A stretch of 64,000 nucleotides of DNA from Mycobacterium bourgelatii. Lineage in GTDB: Bacteria; Actinomycetota; Actinomycetes; Mycobacteriales; Mycobacteriaceae. The DNA lies in the NCBI RefSeq assembly GCF_010723575.1, contig NZ_BLKZ01000001.1:4278001-4342000 (forward strand), written 5' to 3'. The position numbers and the translations under genes were made by a program. The notes under the pieces are model-generated. The model did not search any database, was not told the DNA's origin, and was given only the letters and a program-made list of their open reading frames with translations. Shown here piece by piece: positions 9,171 to 18,112 of the stretch. Position 1 is the stretch's first letter. Each line of letters begins with the position of its first letter.

Positions 9171-10343
9171 CTAGTCGAGCAGGGTGCGCACGACCCCATC
9201 GGCCAGCAGTCGGCCGCGGTCGGTGAGAACCAGCCGGTCGCCTTCGGAGACGAGCAGGCCGTCGGCTATCACGTCGGTGGCCCGTTCCCGTTCGGCGTCG
9301 CTGAGCAGGTCCCACGAAAGGCCTTGCCGCAACCGGATTCTCAGCAACACGTCTTCGGTGTGCAGCGCATCGGTGCCGAGTTCCTCGAAGCCCGCCACCG
9401 GGAGTTTCGCGTCGGCCAGCAGTTGCGCATAAGTGTTGGGATGCTTGACGTTCCACCAACGAGTCGTGCCGACGTATCCATGCGCGCCCGGCCCGGCGCC
9501 CCACCATTGACCGCCGTCCCAGTAACCGAGGTTGTGCCGACATTCCCCGCCGGGCCGCGACCAATTGGACACCTCATACCACGTCATCCCGGCCGCGGAG
9601 AGTTGTGCGTCGACCAACTCGTACCGCCGCGCCAGGACGTCGTCGTCAGACGGCGTCAGCTCGCCTTGACGCACCCGGCGGGCCAGGGCCGTGCCCTCCT
9701 CGACCACCAGCGCGTACGCCGAAACGTGGTCGACGCCCGTCCCGATCGCCGTGTCCACCGAACGGAGCAGGTCGTCGTCGGACTCACCTGGGGTGCCGTA
9801 GATGAGGTCCAAGCTGACGTGCTCGAAGCCGATTTCGAGTGCCTCGCGGGCGGCCGCCGCCGATCGATTCGGTGTGTGCACCCGGTCGAGCACGCCCAGC
9901 ACGTGCGGGACCACCGACTGCATGCCCAACGACACCCGGGTGTATCCGGCGTCGCGAATCGCCTCGAAGAACTCGGGCCACGTCGACTCTGGATTGGCCT
10001 CGGTGGTGATCTCGGCATCCGGCGCCAGGGTGAAGTTCTGGCGCACCTTGTCCAGCAGGGCGGTCAGGCGCGCACCACCCAACAGGGACGGGGTCCCACC
10101 GCCGACGAAGACGGTGTCGACCGTCGGGCCCTGCAGCCGTGCGGCCGCGAGCTCGAGCTCCCTGGCCAAGGCGTCCAGCCAGGCGTCGGGGTTGACCCCG
10201 CCCAGTTCGGCCGGTGTGTAGGTGTTGAAGTCGCAGTAGCCGCATCGCGTGATGCAGAACGGGACGTGTACGTAGAGCCCGAACGGCCGCCCGGGACTCC
10301 TCGTGAGCGCAGGCAGCTCGCCGGGTTGCTGACCAACAGTCAT
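9171..10343 (-). CDS. hemW: HemW-type radical SAM protein (annotated hemN in M. tuberculosis)
   Basis: Radical SAM protein of 390 residues related to oxygen-independent coproporphyrinogen III oxidase. The cluster-binding motif CxxxCxxC is at Cys30, Cys34 and Cys37 within FCITRCGYCDF, followed by VFVGGGTPS. Short homologues of this type with this motif spacing are generally HemW haem chaperones rather than true HemN oxidases, so I prefer that name. M. tuberculosis Rv2388c is the positional equivalent. The start at 10343 is close to the natural N-terminus (PGRPFGLYVHVPFC). It is divergent from the nirA leader. The neighbouring rpfD and Rv2390c of M. tuberculosis are absent. Confidence 0.9.
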   Translation of the reverse strand: MTVGQQPGELPALTRSPGRPFGLYVHVPFCITRCGYCDFNTYTPAELGGVNPDAWLDALARELELAAARLQGPTVDTVFVGGGTPSLLGGARLTALLDKVRQNFTLAPDAEITTEANPESTWPEFFEAIRDAGYTRVSLGMQSVVPHVLGVLDRVHTPNRSAAAAREALEIGFEHVSLDLIYGTPGESDDDLLRSVDTAIGTGVDHVSAYALVVEEGTALARRVRQGELTPSDDDVLARRYELVDAQLSAAGMTWYEVSNWSRPGGECRHNLGYWDGGQWWGAGPGAHGYVGTTRWWNVKHPNTYAQLLADAKLPVAGFEELGTDALHTEDVLLRIRLRQGLSWDLLSDAERERATDVIADGLLVSEGDRLVLTDRGRLLADGVVRTLLD

Positions 10344-10498
10344 GCCAAATCTTTACACGGTTCCGCGGCGCATCATGCTCGTTCTCCCAGCACATTCCCT
10401 GGCTTTGTTGACCAAATCAGCCGGAATTGCCAAGTAGTTTTAATCATGATGAGAAGAAATTTGACCTGGTCGCATGGCTACCTGAGATTCATGGCAGA

Positions 10499-10600
10499 AT
10501 GGCACGCGTGATCGCCGCCTATTCGAATCAGCGCGTTGCGCTAGTGGTGCGGCGGCATATCGACCTCAAGCGCGTTTGCAGCTGTTGCTGTCTGCCTTGA
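10499..10600 (+). CDS. Polycysteine leader peptide ORF upstream of nirA
   Basis: A 33-codon ORF (ATG 10499, TGA 10598-10600) that ends in Cys-Ser-Cys-Cys-Cys-Leu-Pro. Four cysteine codons lie within five codons just before the stop, 112 bp upstream of nirA. Mycobacterial sulfur operons are known to carry leaderless polycysteine sORFs that attenuate the downstream genes when cysteine is plentiful, including upstream of the nirA/cysH genes. No Shine-Dalgarno sequence precedes this ATG, consistent with leaderless translation, but the -10 region is weak (ATTCAT at 10487-10492). Expected effect: ribosome stalling on the Cys codons when cysteinyl-tRNA is scarce allows nirA-cysH-sirB expression. Confidence 0.82.
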   Translation: MARVIAAYSNQRVALVVRRHIDLKRVCSCCCLP

Positions 10601-10692
10601 CGTCGTAGACCCAGCCCACCCTGTACTTCCAGGCCCTCGGATCTGCGCTGCCGGGAGCACCGGTGTTCTGCGCGGTCGAAGGCCGACGACGT
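10600..10692 (+). promoter_or_regulatory. Possible attenuator pairing in the nirA leader
   Basis: ACGTCGT at 10600-10606, starting at the last base of the leader stop codon, is complementary to ACGACGT at 10686-10692, just ahead of the nirA ribosome site (AAGGAG at 10698-10703). A ribosome ending the leader peptide would cover the first arm. The pairing could therefore link leader translation to access to the nirA start. Only seven base pairs, so tentative. Confidence 0.3.
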
Positions 10693-10712
10693 TCGCGAAG
10701 GAGAACCGTCGA

Positions 10713-12383
10713 ATGACCACCGCACGTCCCGCCAAGGCTCCCCGTAATGAGGGCCAGTGGGCGCTGGGCAATCGCGAGCCGCTCAATGCCAACGAGGAGA
10801 TGAAGCAGGCCGGCGCCCCGCTCGAGGTACGAGAGCGCATCGAGAGCATCTACGCCAAGAACGGGTTCGACAGCATCGACAAGAGCGACCTGCGCGGCCG
10901 TTTCCGTTGGTGGGGCCTCTACACCCAGCGCGAACAGGGCTACGACGGCTCGTGGACCGGTGACGAGAACACCGACAAGATCGAAGCCAAGTACTTCATG
11001 ATGCGCGTGCGCTGCGACGGAGGCGCGCTTTCGGCGGCAGCGCTGCGCACGCTAGGCCAGATCTCGACGGAGTTCGCGCGCGACACCGCAGACATCTCCG
11101 ACCGGCAGAACATCCAGTACCACTGGATCGAGGTGGAGAACGTCCCGGAGATCTGGCGGCGGCTCGACGAGGTCGGGCTGCGGACCACCGAAGCCTGCGG
11201 CGACTGCCCGCGTGTGGTGCTGGGCTCGCCGTTGGCAGGCGAGTCGCTGGACGAGGTGCTGGACCCGACCTGGGCGATCGACGAGATCGTGCGCCGCTAC
11301 ATCGGCGCGCCGGAGTTCGCCGACCTGCCCCGCAAGTACAAGACCGCGATCTCCGGTCTGCAGGACGTCGTGCACGAGGTCAACGACATCGCGTTCATCG
11401 GCGTCAACCATCCCGAGCACGGACCGGGACTGGACCTGTGGGTCGGTGGCGGGCTGTCGACCAACCCGATGCTCGGCCAGCGGGTCGGCGCGTGGGTGCC
11501 GCTGGAAGAGGTCCCCGAGGTGTGGGCCGCGGTGACCTCGGTCTTCCGCGATTACGGCTACCGGCGACTGCGCGCCAAGGCGCGGTTGAAGTTCCTGATC
11601 AAGGACTGGGGTGTAGAGAAATTTAGGAAAGTCCTCGAAACCGAGTACCTCAAGCGTCCGCTGATCGACGGTCCGGCGCCCGAGCCGCCCAAGCACCCGA
11701 TCGACCACGTGGGCGTGCAGCGGACCAAGAACGGGCTCAACGCCGTCGGCGCTTCGCCGATCGCGGGACGGGTTTCGGGCACGATTCTGACGGCGGTGGC
11801 CGACCTGGCCGAGCGGGCCGGTTCGGACCGGATCCGCTTCACCCCCTACCAGAAGCTGGTCATCCTCGACGTTCCGGATGACAAGCTCGACGAGACGATC
11901 GCCGGCCTGGAAAAGCTGGACCTGCAGACGCGCCCGTCCCAATGGCGCCGAAACCTGATGGCGTGCACCGGCATTGAATACTGCAAGCTGTCCTTCGCCG
12001 AAACCCGAGTTCGGGCACAGTCTTTGGCGCCCGAATTGGAAGCGCGGCTGGAAGACATCAACTCTCAGCTCGACGTACCGATCACCATCAACATCAACGG
12101 GTGCCCCAACTCGTGTGCCCGAATCCAGGTGGCCGACATCGGGTTCAAGGGGCAGATGGTCGACGACGGCGACGGCAACTCGGTTGAGGGCTTCCAGGTC
12201 CATCTCGGCGGCAGCCTCGGCCTGGACAGCGGCTTCGGCCGCAAACTGCGCCAACACAAGGTCACCAGCGACGAACTGGGCGACTACATCGACCGGGTGA
12301 CCCGCAACTTCCTCAAGCATCGCAATGAGGGTGAACGCTTCGCGCAGTGGGCACTTCGGGCCGAGGAGGACGACCTGCGATGA
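10713..12383 (+). CDS. nirA: Ferredoxin-dependent sulfite reductase NirA/SirA
   Basis: Reduces sulfite to sulfide with six electrons from ferredoxin, using sirohaem and a 4Fe-4S cluster. It is 556 residues long (555 in M. tuberculosis). The cluster/sirohaem cysteines are Cys418 and Cys424 (ACTGIEYC) and Cys464 and Cys468 (GCPNSC), the family pattern shifted by one from M. tuberculosis. The two half-domains of the nitrite/sulfite reductase fold are present. It was once called a nitrite reductase, but its operon with APS reductase (ATGA overlap) and a sirohydrochlorin chelatase indicates assimilatory sulfite reduction. It is probably regulated by the polycysteine leader upstream. Confidence 0.95.
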   Translation: MTTARPAKAPRNEGQWALGNREPLNANEEMKQAGAPLEVRERIESIYAKNGFDSIDKSDLRGRFRWWGLYTQREQGYDGSWTGDENTDKIEAKYFMMRVRCDGGALSAAALRTLGQISTEFARDTADISDRQNIQYHWIEVENVPEIWRRLDEVGLRTTEACGDCPRVVLGSPLAGESLDEVLDPTWAIDEIVRRYIGAPEFADLPRKYKTAISGLQDVVHEVNDIAFIGVNHPEHGPGLDLWVGGGLSTNPMLGQRVGAWVPLEEVPEVWAAVTSVFRDYGYRRLRAKARLKFLIKDWGVEKFRKVLETEYLKRPLIDGPAPEPPKHPIDHVGVQRTKNGLNAVGASPIAGRVSGTILTAVADLAERAGSDRIRFTPYQKLVILDVPDDKLDETIAGLEKLDLQTRPSQWRRNLMACTGIEYCKLSFAETRVRAQSLAPELEARLEDINSQLDVPITININGCPNSCARIQVADIGFKGQMVDDGDGNSVEGFQVHLGGSLGLDSGFGRKLRQHKVTSDELGDYIDRVTRNFLKHRNEGERFAQWALRAEEDDLR

Positions 12384-13120
12384 GCCAGGCGGCGAAGCCC
12401 ACTGAAACGGAGTTGCGCGAACTGGCGGCCCGAGGCGCGGCCGAGCTAGAGGGAGCGGACGCCACCGACCTGTTGCGGTGGACCGAGGAGAACTTCGGCG
12501 GTGTCAACGGCCCTCGCGGCTGGGCGACGTGCAACTACGTCGTGGCATCCAATATGCAGGACGCGGTGCTGGTGGATCTGGCCGCCAAGGTGCGGCCCGG
12601 CGTGCCGGTGCTGTTTCTCGACACCGGCTACCACTTCGTGGAGACGATCGGCACCCGCGACGCGATCGAATCCGTTTACGACGTCAGGGTTCTCAACGTC
12701 ACTGCCGACCACACTGTGGCCGAACAAGACGAACTGCTGGGCAAGGATCTGTTTGCCCGCGATCCCGGTGAATGCTGCCGGCTGCGCAAAGTCGTGCCGC
12801 TGGGCAAGACGCTGCGCAACTACTCCGCCTGGGTGACCGGGCTGCGCCGCGTGGACGCACCGACCCGCGCCAACGCACCGCTGATCAGCTTCGACGAGGC
12901 CTTCAAGCTGGTGAAGATCAACCCGCTGGCGGCGTGGACGGACGACGACATGCAGGACTACATCAACAAGAACGATGTGCTGGTGAATCCGCTTGTCCAT
13001 GAGGGCTATCCGTCGATCGGTTGCGCACCGTGCACCGCCAAGCCCGTCGACGGTGCCGACCCGCGCAGCGGACGCTGGCAGGGATTGGCCAAGACCGAAT
13101 GCGGGCTGCACGCGTCGTGA
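12380..13120 (+). CDS. cysH: Adenylyl-sulfate (APS) reductase CysH
   Basis: Reduces adenylyl sulfate to sulfite and AMP with thioredoxin. The ATG at 12380 overlaps the nirA stop in an ATGA and gives 246 residues (254 in M. tuberculosis). The four cysteines of the 4Fe-4S cluster are seen as CC (in ECCRLRK) and CAPC. The cluster marks APS rather than PAPS reductases. The C-terminal KTECGLH carries the catalytic cysteine that forms the S-sulfocysteine intermediate. The N-terminal PP-loop region contains FLDTGYHF. Start choice is clear from the overlap. Confidence 0.95.
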   Translation: MSQAAKPTETELRELAARGAAELEGADATDLLRWTEENFGGVNGPRGWATCNYVVASNMQDAVLVDLAAKVRPGVPVLFLDTGYHFVETIGTRDAIESVYDVRVLNVTADHTVAEQDELLGKDLFARDPGECCRLRKVVPLGKTLRNYSAWVTGLRRVDAPTRANAPLISFDEAFKLVKINPLAAWTDDDMQDYINKNDVLVNPLVHEGYPSIGCAPCTAKPVDGADPRSGRWQGLAKTECGLHAS

Positions 13121-13148
13121 CGCGCGGGCGACGATACAGAGCGACGCG

Positions 13149-13892
13149 ATGAGAAGGAGCGGCGCCATCAGGCCGACCCTTCTGCTGGCCGCGCACGGAA
13201 GCGCGGATCCCCGGTCGGCGGCCAATGCCAGGGCGGTCGCGGGGCGGTTGGCGCGCGTGCGGCCCGGACTGGACGTCCGCCTTGCCTTCTGCGAATTGAA
13301 TGCGCCGAGCCTGGTCGACGTGCTGACGGAACTGTCCGGCCCCGCGATCGTCACGCCATTCCTGCTGGCCAACGCCTACCACGCGAGCGTGGACATCCCG
13401 CAGCAGATCGCCAGCTGCGGCCTCGCCCAGCGAGGGCTACAGGTGCGCCAAGCCGAGGTGCTCGGTGAGGACGACCGGCTGGTGTCAGTGCTGCGTCAGC
13501 GGGTCCGCGAGCTCGGATTTTCCCGGCACGACGAGTCCCTTGGCGTGCTGGTCGCGGCGATCGGATCGTCTAATCCCGTCGCCAACGCGCACACCGCCGC
13601 GGTGGCGCGGAAGGTGCTGGCGGGAACCCGGTGGGCGGCAGCCACGACCGCGTTCGCCACCCGGCCGGAGCCAACCTTCGCCGACGCCGTCCGACGGTTG
13701 CGGCGACGCGGTGCCCGGCGGGTGGTGATCGCGCCATGGTTCCTGGCGCCCGGGCGGCTCCCCGACCGGGTAGAACGCTTCGCGCGCGAGTCCGGCATCG
13801 CCATGTCGGCGCCGCTGGGCGCGCACCCGCTGGTGGCGGCGACCCTGCTGGATCGCTTTGACCAAACCGCGGCGGAGGGCATGGCCGCCTGA
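13149..13892 (+). CDS. Sirohydrochlorin ferrochelatase-like protein (CbiX/SirB, Che1)
   Basis: Inserts iron into sirohydrochlorin to make sirohaem, the cofactor of NirA. 247 residues from ATG 13149, with two CbiX-like halves. The first has LLLAAHGSADPRS with the metal-site His, and PFLLANAYH with a second His; the second half keeps VIAPWFLAPGRLPDR. An in-frame ATC at 13167, eight bases after an AAGGAG (13154-13159), is another conceivable start, and the frame also extends upstream into cysH. It lies 28 bp after cysH and completes the nirA-cysH-sirB unit. Metal (iron versus cobalt) is inferred from context. Confidence 0.85.
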   Translation: MRRSGAIRPTLLLAAHGSADPRSAANARAVAGRLARVRPGLDVRLAFCELNAPSLVDVLTELSGPAIVTPFLLANAYHASVDIPQQIASCGLAQRGLQVRQAEVLGEDDRLVSVLRQRVRELGFSRHDESLGVLVAAIGSSNPVANAHTAAVARKVLAGTRWAAATTAFATRPEPTFADAVRRLRRRGARRVVIAPWFLAPGRLPDRVERFARESGIAMSAPLGAHPLVAATLLDRFDQTAAEGMAA

Positions 13893-14065
13893 GGCAAAGC
13901 CCGCCCGCGGGGCGAGCTAGTCTGCGTGCCACCAGTTGTGGCGTGAGGGCGGGGAATCCGACCGGTGGCTAGCGATATCGGCTGCGCTGCAACGCTTCTC
14001 ATTGCGCATCGGAACTATTGAGCGATCCGGCGTGTGACATGAGCGCTACGGGGTACCTGCTATCC

Positions 14066-14296
14066 ATGACCGCACTTCCACCAGACCCCGACCCGTCAAG
14101 AACTCCGGGCCTTGAGGCCGGCGGAGGTGTCGCGCCGGGTTCCACTCCCCCAGACTCGGCGCAAACCTCCGGTGTCTCTGAGCCTCAGACGAATCCGAAA
14201 CGACGAATGACGCCTATAGCCATCGTCAGTATTATCGGCCTCGTTATTTTTGTTTTGCTGTTTGTGGCGGTCGCTGTCGGAATTATCTTGTTCTGA
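14066..14296 (+). CDS. Small Pro-rich single-pass membrane protein, DUF6480-like
   Basis: 76 residues from ATG 14066. A Pro/Gly-rich soluble N-terminus (PPDPDPSRTPGLE, then GGGVAPGSTPP) is followed by a short basic patch (NPKRR) and one C-terminal transmembrane segment of about 22 residues. The DPDP and GGGV-PG-TPP pattern resembles the DUF6480 family as I remember it; I could not check. No Shine-Dalgarno sequence is visible. Function unknown. It lies between the nirA operon and a PE_PGRS gene, where M. tuberculosis has ggtB and Rv2395 instead. Confidence 0.65.
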   Translation: MTALPPDPDPSRTPGLEAGGGVAPGSTPPDSAQTSGVSEPQTNPKRRMTPIAIVSIIGLVIFVLLFVAVAVGIILF

Positions 14297-14501
14297 AAAG
14301 CTTTTCGGCGTCGCCGTCACAGCTTCGCCAATCGACCCGAATTATGTAGTGCAGCTTAGCTTTCCATGCTCGGAATGGTTTATGAAAACCCAGATGTCGC
14401 GCACGGACAGCAGTAAAATCAATTACTGCCGATCGGTCCATGGTGACCTGGCGATCCTCGGGCCGTCGTGACTTATTGGTCGCGTCACCGTGGGGGTTCA
14501 C

Positions 14502-16160
14502 ATGTCATTCATAATTGCCACGCCGGAAGCGTTACTAGCAGCCGCCACGGATTTGGCGGCCATAGGTACGACAGTCAGCGCGGCTACCGCGGCCGCGGCG
14601 GCCCCAACCACCGGATTGTTGGCCGCCGGCGCCGATGAAGTGTCAGCAGCTGTTGCGGCACTTTTCGGAGCACACGGCCAGGCCTATCAGAGCCTCAGTG
14701 CCCAGGCGGCGGCGTTCCACCAGCGATTCGTGCAGAGCTTGACCGCGGGTGCGGGGGCTTACACCGCCGCCGAGGCAGCGGCAACCTCGCCATTGCAGGC
14801 ATTCCAGCAGGAGGTACTCAACGCCATCAATGCACCTACGCTCGCGCTGCTGGCGCGCCCGTTGATCGGCAACGGCGCGAACGGCGCCCCGGGTACCGGG
14901 GCTCGCGGCGGGGACGGCGGCATCCTGTTCGGCAACGGCGGGGTCGGCGGATCCGGAGCGCCGGGCTTGAATGGCGGCGCCGGCGGGAACGCAGGGTTGT
15001 TCGGCACTGGCGGAGCGGGTGGGGCCGGCGGGTTCGGCACCGCTACCAATGGAGGTACCGGCGGGGCAGGCGGAGCCGGCGGGCTGCTGCTGGGCAACGG
15101 CGGCGCCGGTGGGCTCGGCGGAATCAGCATCCTGCACAACGGGGGCGCCGGTGGGGTCGGCGGGGCCGGCGGTCTGTTCGGCGCCGGTGGGGCCGGTGGG
15201 GCCGGCGGCACCAGCGTGTTGGCCGGTACCGGTGTCGGCGGTGACGGCGGAGCCGGCGGGGCCGGGGGTGTCTTCGGCCCGGGCGGCGTTGGCGGAGCCG
15301 GCGGCCTTGCCGTAGCGAACGGCGGGAACGGCGGGCCAGGCGGGCCCGGCGGACTGTTCAGCTCCGGCGGCGCCGGCGGCGCGGGCGGAGCGGCCGTCAT
15401 CGCCGGCGATGGTGGGGCCGGCGGCAACGCCGGCATGCTCGCCGGCGCCGGCGGGCTGTTCGCGGCCACCGGCGGTGACGGCGGGGCCGGCGGGGCTGGC
15501 ACCATTGGCGGCGACGGCGGGACGGGCGGAGCAGGCGGGCAACTTGGCGCTGCCGGCGGTCACGGCGGGGCGGCGAAAGGCGGCAATCGGCGGCGCTCGG
15601 CGGCGGCAGCGGCGGCAAACGGCGGCGCGAGTATCGGCGGCAACGGTGGCGCGGGCGGGGCCAGCGGACTGTTCGGCGCTACAGCGGGCGCCGGTGGCGC
15701 CGGTGGAAACGCCCAGGCAATAGGCGGTATCGGCGGCGCCGGCGGTAAGGCCAACCTGATGGGCAATGGCGGCGACGGCGGCAACGGCGGCAGCACCACC
15801 AGCGCCGCTGGAGTGAGCGGGAAAGGCGGGGCCGGTGGCGATGGCGGCGTGCTTTTCGGCTCGGGCGGCACCGGTGGCTCAGGCGGCGACGCGAACTTCA
15901 AAGGCGGTGCCGGCGGCGCTGGCGGCAATGCCGGGCTGATCGGCAACGCCGGCAATGGCGGCAACGGTGGTTACAGCTTGAGCGCATTGGTTGGAGCCGC
16001 TGGCGGTAACGGCGGTCAGGGCGGCAACGTCGTGCTGATCGGAAACGGCGGTAACGGCGGCAACGGTGGGAGTGCCGTGGTGACCCCAGGCAAGGGCGGG
16101 GAAGGTGGTGCCGGCGGGCAACTTCTCGGACTGAGTGGGCTGAACGGGGCGTCGCCGTAA
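14502..16160 (+). CDS. PE_PGRS family protein (position of PE_PGRS41)
   Basis: 552 residues: an N-terminal PE domain (residues 1 to about 95, starting [11 protein letters not shown], with the [13 protein letters not shown] core and a PE pair near residue 9), the [13 protein letters not shown] linker that opens PGRS regions, then Gly-Gly-X repeats to the end. PE proteins are exported by ESX-5-type secretion and are usually associated with the cell surface. ATG 14502 was chosen because PE domains begin MSF/MSL. A short Arg/Ala stretch ([12 protein letters not shown], 15585-15620) interrupts the glycine pattern and looks like a local, compensated frame shift. The position corresponds to Rv2396 of M. 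tuberculosis, upstream of cysA on the other strand. Confidence 0.93.
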   Translation: MSFIIATPEALLAAATDLAAIGTTVSAATAAAAAPTTGLLAAGADEVSAAVAALFGAHGQAYQSLSAQAAAFHQRFVQSLTAGAGAYTAAEAAATSPLQAFQQEVLNAINAPTLALLARPLIGNGANGAPGTGARGGDGGILFGNGGVGGSGAPGLNGGAGGNAGLFGTGGAGGAGGFGTATNGGTGGAGGAGGLLLGNGGAGGLGGISILHNGGAGGVGGAGGLFGAGGAGGAGGTSVLAGTGVGGDGGAGGAGGVFGPGGVGGAGGLAVANGGNGGPGGPGGLFSSGGAGGAGGAAVIAGDGGAGGNAGMLAGAGGLFAATGGDGGAGGAGTIGGDGGTGGAGGQLGAAGGHGGAAKGGNRRRSAAAAAANGGASIGGNGGAGGASGLFGATAGAGGAGGNAQAIGGIGGAGGKANLMGNGGDGGNGGSTTSAAGVSGKGGAGGDGGVLFGSGGTGGSGGDANFKGGAGGAGGNAGLIGNAGNGGNGGYSLSALVGAAGGNGGQGGNVVLIGNGGNGGNGGSAVVTPGKGGEGGAGGQLLGLSGLNGASP

Positions 16161-16195
16161 CGCGGCCCAGGCGCGCCCTAGCAGGTCACCGCGCG

Positions 16196-17278
16196 TCACG
16201 CCCGCGACAACGTGCTGGCATCCTCTTCCGCGGCACCCGCCTCGCCGTCGGGCACACCAGGAGCAGCGCTGGCGATCGGCGGTACGCGGGTTGCCCGCAC
16301 GTACACGGTGTCGCCGTCCTTCAGGGCCAGGGCCTCGGCGTCACCGCGGGTGATCTGCGCGGTAAAGGGACTACCGTTGACCGCGCTGGTCAACTCCACC
16401 CGTACCTCGAAGCCCAGCACCACCACCCGGTCCACGATGGCGCGCACCACGCCAATCGAGTCCGCGGTGCCGTCACCCCCCGCGATCGCCATGGCGGGAT
16501 TGCGTCCGACCCGGATGTCGTGCGGGCGGACCAACGCTCCATTGAGGGTGGACACCGCACCCAGGAACGACATGACAAACGGATTGGCCGGGGTGTCATA
16601 CACCTCGGTGGGCGATCCGACCTGCTCGATACGCCCCTTGTTCAGCACCGCAATCCGATCGGCCACATCCAACGCCTCAGCCTGATCATGCGTCACCAAC
16701 ACCGTGGTCACATGCACCTCGTCATGCAACCGGCGCAACCAACTGCGCAGATCCTCCCGCACCTTGGCATCCAGCGCCCCGAACGGCTCATCGAGCAACA
16801 ACACCTCCGGATCCACCGCCAACGCCCGCGCCAACGCCATCCGCTGACGCTGACCACCGGAGAGCTGATTGGGATAACGACGCTGAAAACCGCTAAGCCC
16901 CACCACCTCCAACAGATCGTCGACCTTCTTTTTGATCTCCGCCTTGGGCCGCTTGCGGATCTTCAACCCATAGGCCACGTTGTCGCGCACCGTCAGATGC
17001 TTAAACGCCGCATAATGCTGAAACACAAACCCGATACCCCGCCGCTGCGGCGGCACCCGAGTCACGTCACGACCACTGATCGTCACCGTCCCCGAATCAG
17101 GCTGATCCAGACCCGCGATCGTGCGCAACAACGTCGACTTGCCCGAACCACTCGGCCCCAACAACGCCGTCAACGACCCACTGGGCACCTCAAAGTCCAC
17201 ATGATCCAGCGCGACGAAATCGCCGTAATTCTTATAGGCATCACGCACCACAATCGCGGGATTGTTCGTGTCCGTCAT
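16196..17278 (-). CDS. cysA: Sulfate/thiosulfate ABC transporter ATP-binding protein CysA
   Basis: ATPase subunit of the sulfate importer, 360 residues (351 in M. tuberculosis). Walker [10 protein letters not shown] is at about residues 38-46, the signature LSGGQRQR and Walker [13 protein letters not shown] follow, and a C-terminal TOBE-like regulatory domain ends the protein. It has an AAGGAG ribosome site 15 bases after the cysW stop. It is the last gene of subI-cysT-cysW-cysA. The tail after about residue 335 is Ala/Glu-rich and variable. Confidence 0.96.
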   Translation of the reverse strand: MTDTNNPAIVVRDAYKNYGDFVALDHVDFEVPSGSLTALLGPSGSGKSTLLRTIAGLDQPDSGTVTISGRDVTRVPPQRRGIGFVFQHYAAFKHLTVRDNVAYGLKIRKRPKAEIKKKVDDLLEVVGLSGFQRRYPNQLSGGQRQRMALARALAVDPEVLLLDEPFGALDAKVREDLRSWLRRLHDEVHVTTVLVTHDQAEALDVADRIAVLNKGRIEQVGSPTEVYDTPANPFVMSFLGAVSTLNGALVRPHDIRVGRNPAMAIAGGDGTADSIGVVRAIVDRVVVLGFEVRVELTSAVNGSPFTAQITRGDAEALALKDGDTVYVRATRVPPIASAAPGVPDGEAGAAEEDASTLSRA

Positions 17279-17293
17279 CGGTAAGTCTCCTTC

Positions 17294-18112
17294 TCAGGCC
17301 TGCTTGACCGCGCGGGACCGCAGGATGTCCAGAACCACCTGGAAGATCAGAACCAACACCGCGACGCCCATCAGCAGCGTCGACAATGCATAAGCGCCGT
17401 ATTCGGCGCCCCGGTTATAACGGTCGGACACCAACAGTGTCAGCGTCTGCGAGCTGCCCGGCAAATTGGACGACACCATGATCACCGCCCCGTATTCACC
17501 GAGCGTACGAGCGATGGTCAAGACGATGCCGTAGGTCAGTCCCCACCGGATGGACGGCAGCGTGATCCGCCAAAATGTTTGCCACCAACCAGAACCCAGC
17601 GTCGCGGCCGCTTGCTCCTGATCGGTGCCCAATTCGTGCAACACCGGTTCGACCTCACGCACCACAAAGGGCAGGGTGACAAAGATGCTGGCCAGCACGA
17701 TCCCCGGTAAGCCGAAGATGATCTTGAACCCGAGATCCCGTTCCACAAATCCCAGCGCTCCAGCCGAGCCCCACAGCACGATCAGTGCCACGCCAACGAC
17801 GACGGGCGACACCGCGAATGGCAGGTCGATGATTGCCTGCAGAATGCCCTTGCCGCGGAATCGATTGCGCGCCAACACTAATGCCGTCGGAATCCCGAAT
17901 ATGACATTGAGCGGCACCACGATGAGCACCACACCCAGTGACAGATTCAACGCCGATATCGCCGCCGGCGTGCTCACCCACTCGTAGAACTGCCCGAATC
18001 CGGGGGCAAAGGTGCGCCACAGAATCAGGGCGACCGGAACGATCAGCAGCACAGTGACATAGGCCAGCGCGACGAATCGCAACAGGTAGCGCACCACGGG
18101 CGACAGCGTCAC
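17294..18112 (-). CDS. cysW: Sulfate ABC transporter permease CysW
   Basis: Inner-membrane permease of 272 residues with six predicted transmembrane segments. The cytoplasmic EAA-type loop that contacts CysA is visible in ELGTDQEQAAATLGSG. It pairs with CysT to form the channel. Its ATG overlaps the cysT stop by 4 bp (ATGA), so translation is coupled. The assignment of W versus T follows the order in M. tuberculosis. Confidence 0.95.
   Translation of the reverse strand: MTLSPVVRYLLRFVALAYVTVLLIVPVALILWRTFAPGFGQFYEWVSTPAAISALNLSLGVVLIVVPLNVIFGIPTALVLARNRFRGKGILQAIIDLPFAVSPVVVGVALIVLWGSAGALGFVERDLGFKIIFGLPGIVLASIFVTLPFVVREVEPVLHELGTDQEQAAATLGSGWWQTFWRITLPSIRWGLTYGIVLTIARTLGEYGAVIMVSSNLPGSSQTLTLLVSDRYNRGAEYGAYALSTLLMGVAVLVLIFQVVLDILRSRAVKQA

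Noticed and set aside
11052..12320. 422-codon frame antisense to nirA
   Set aside because: Mirror of the conserved NirA coding sequence, without any motif of its own.
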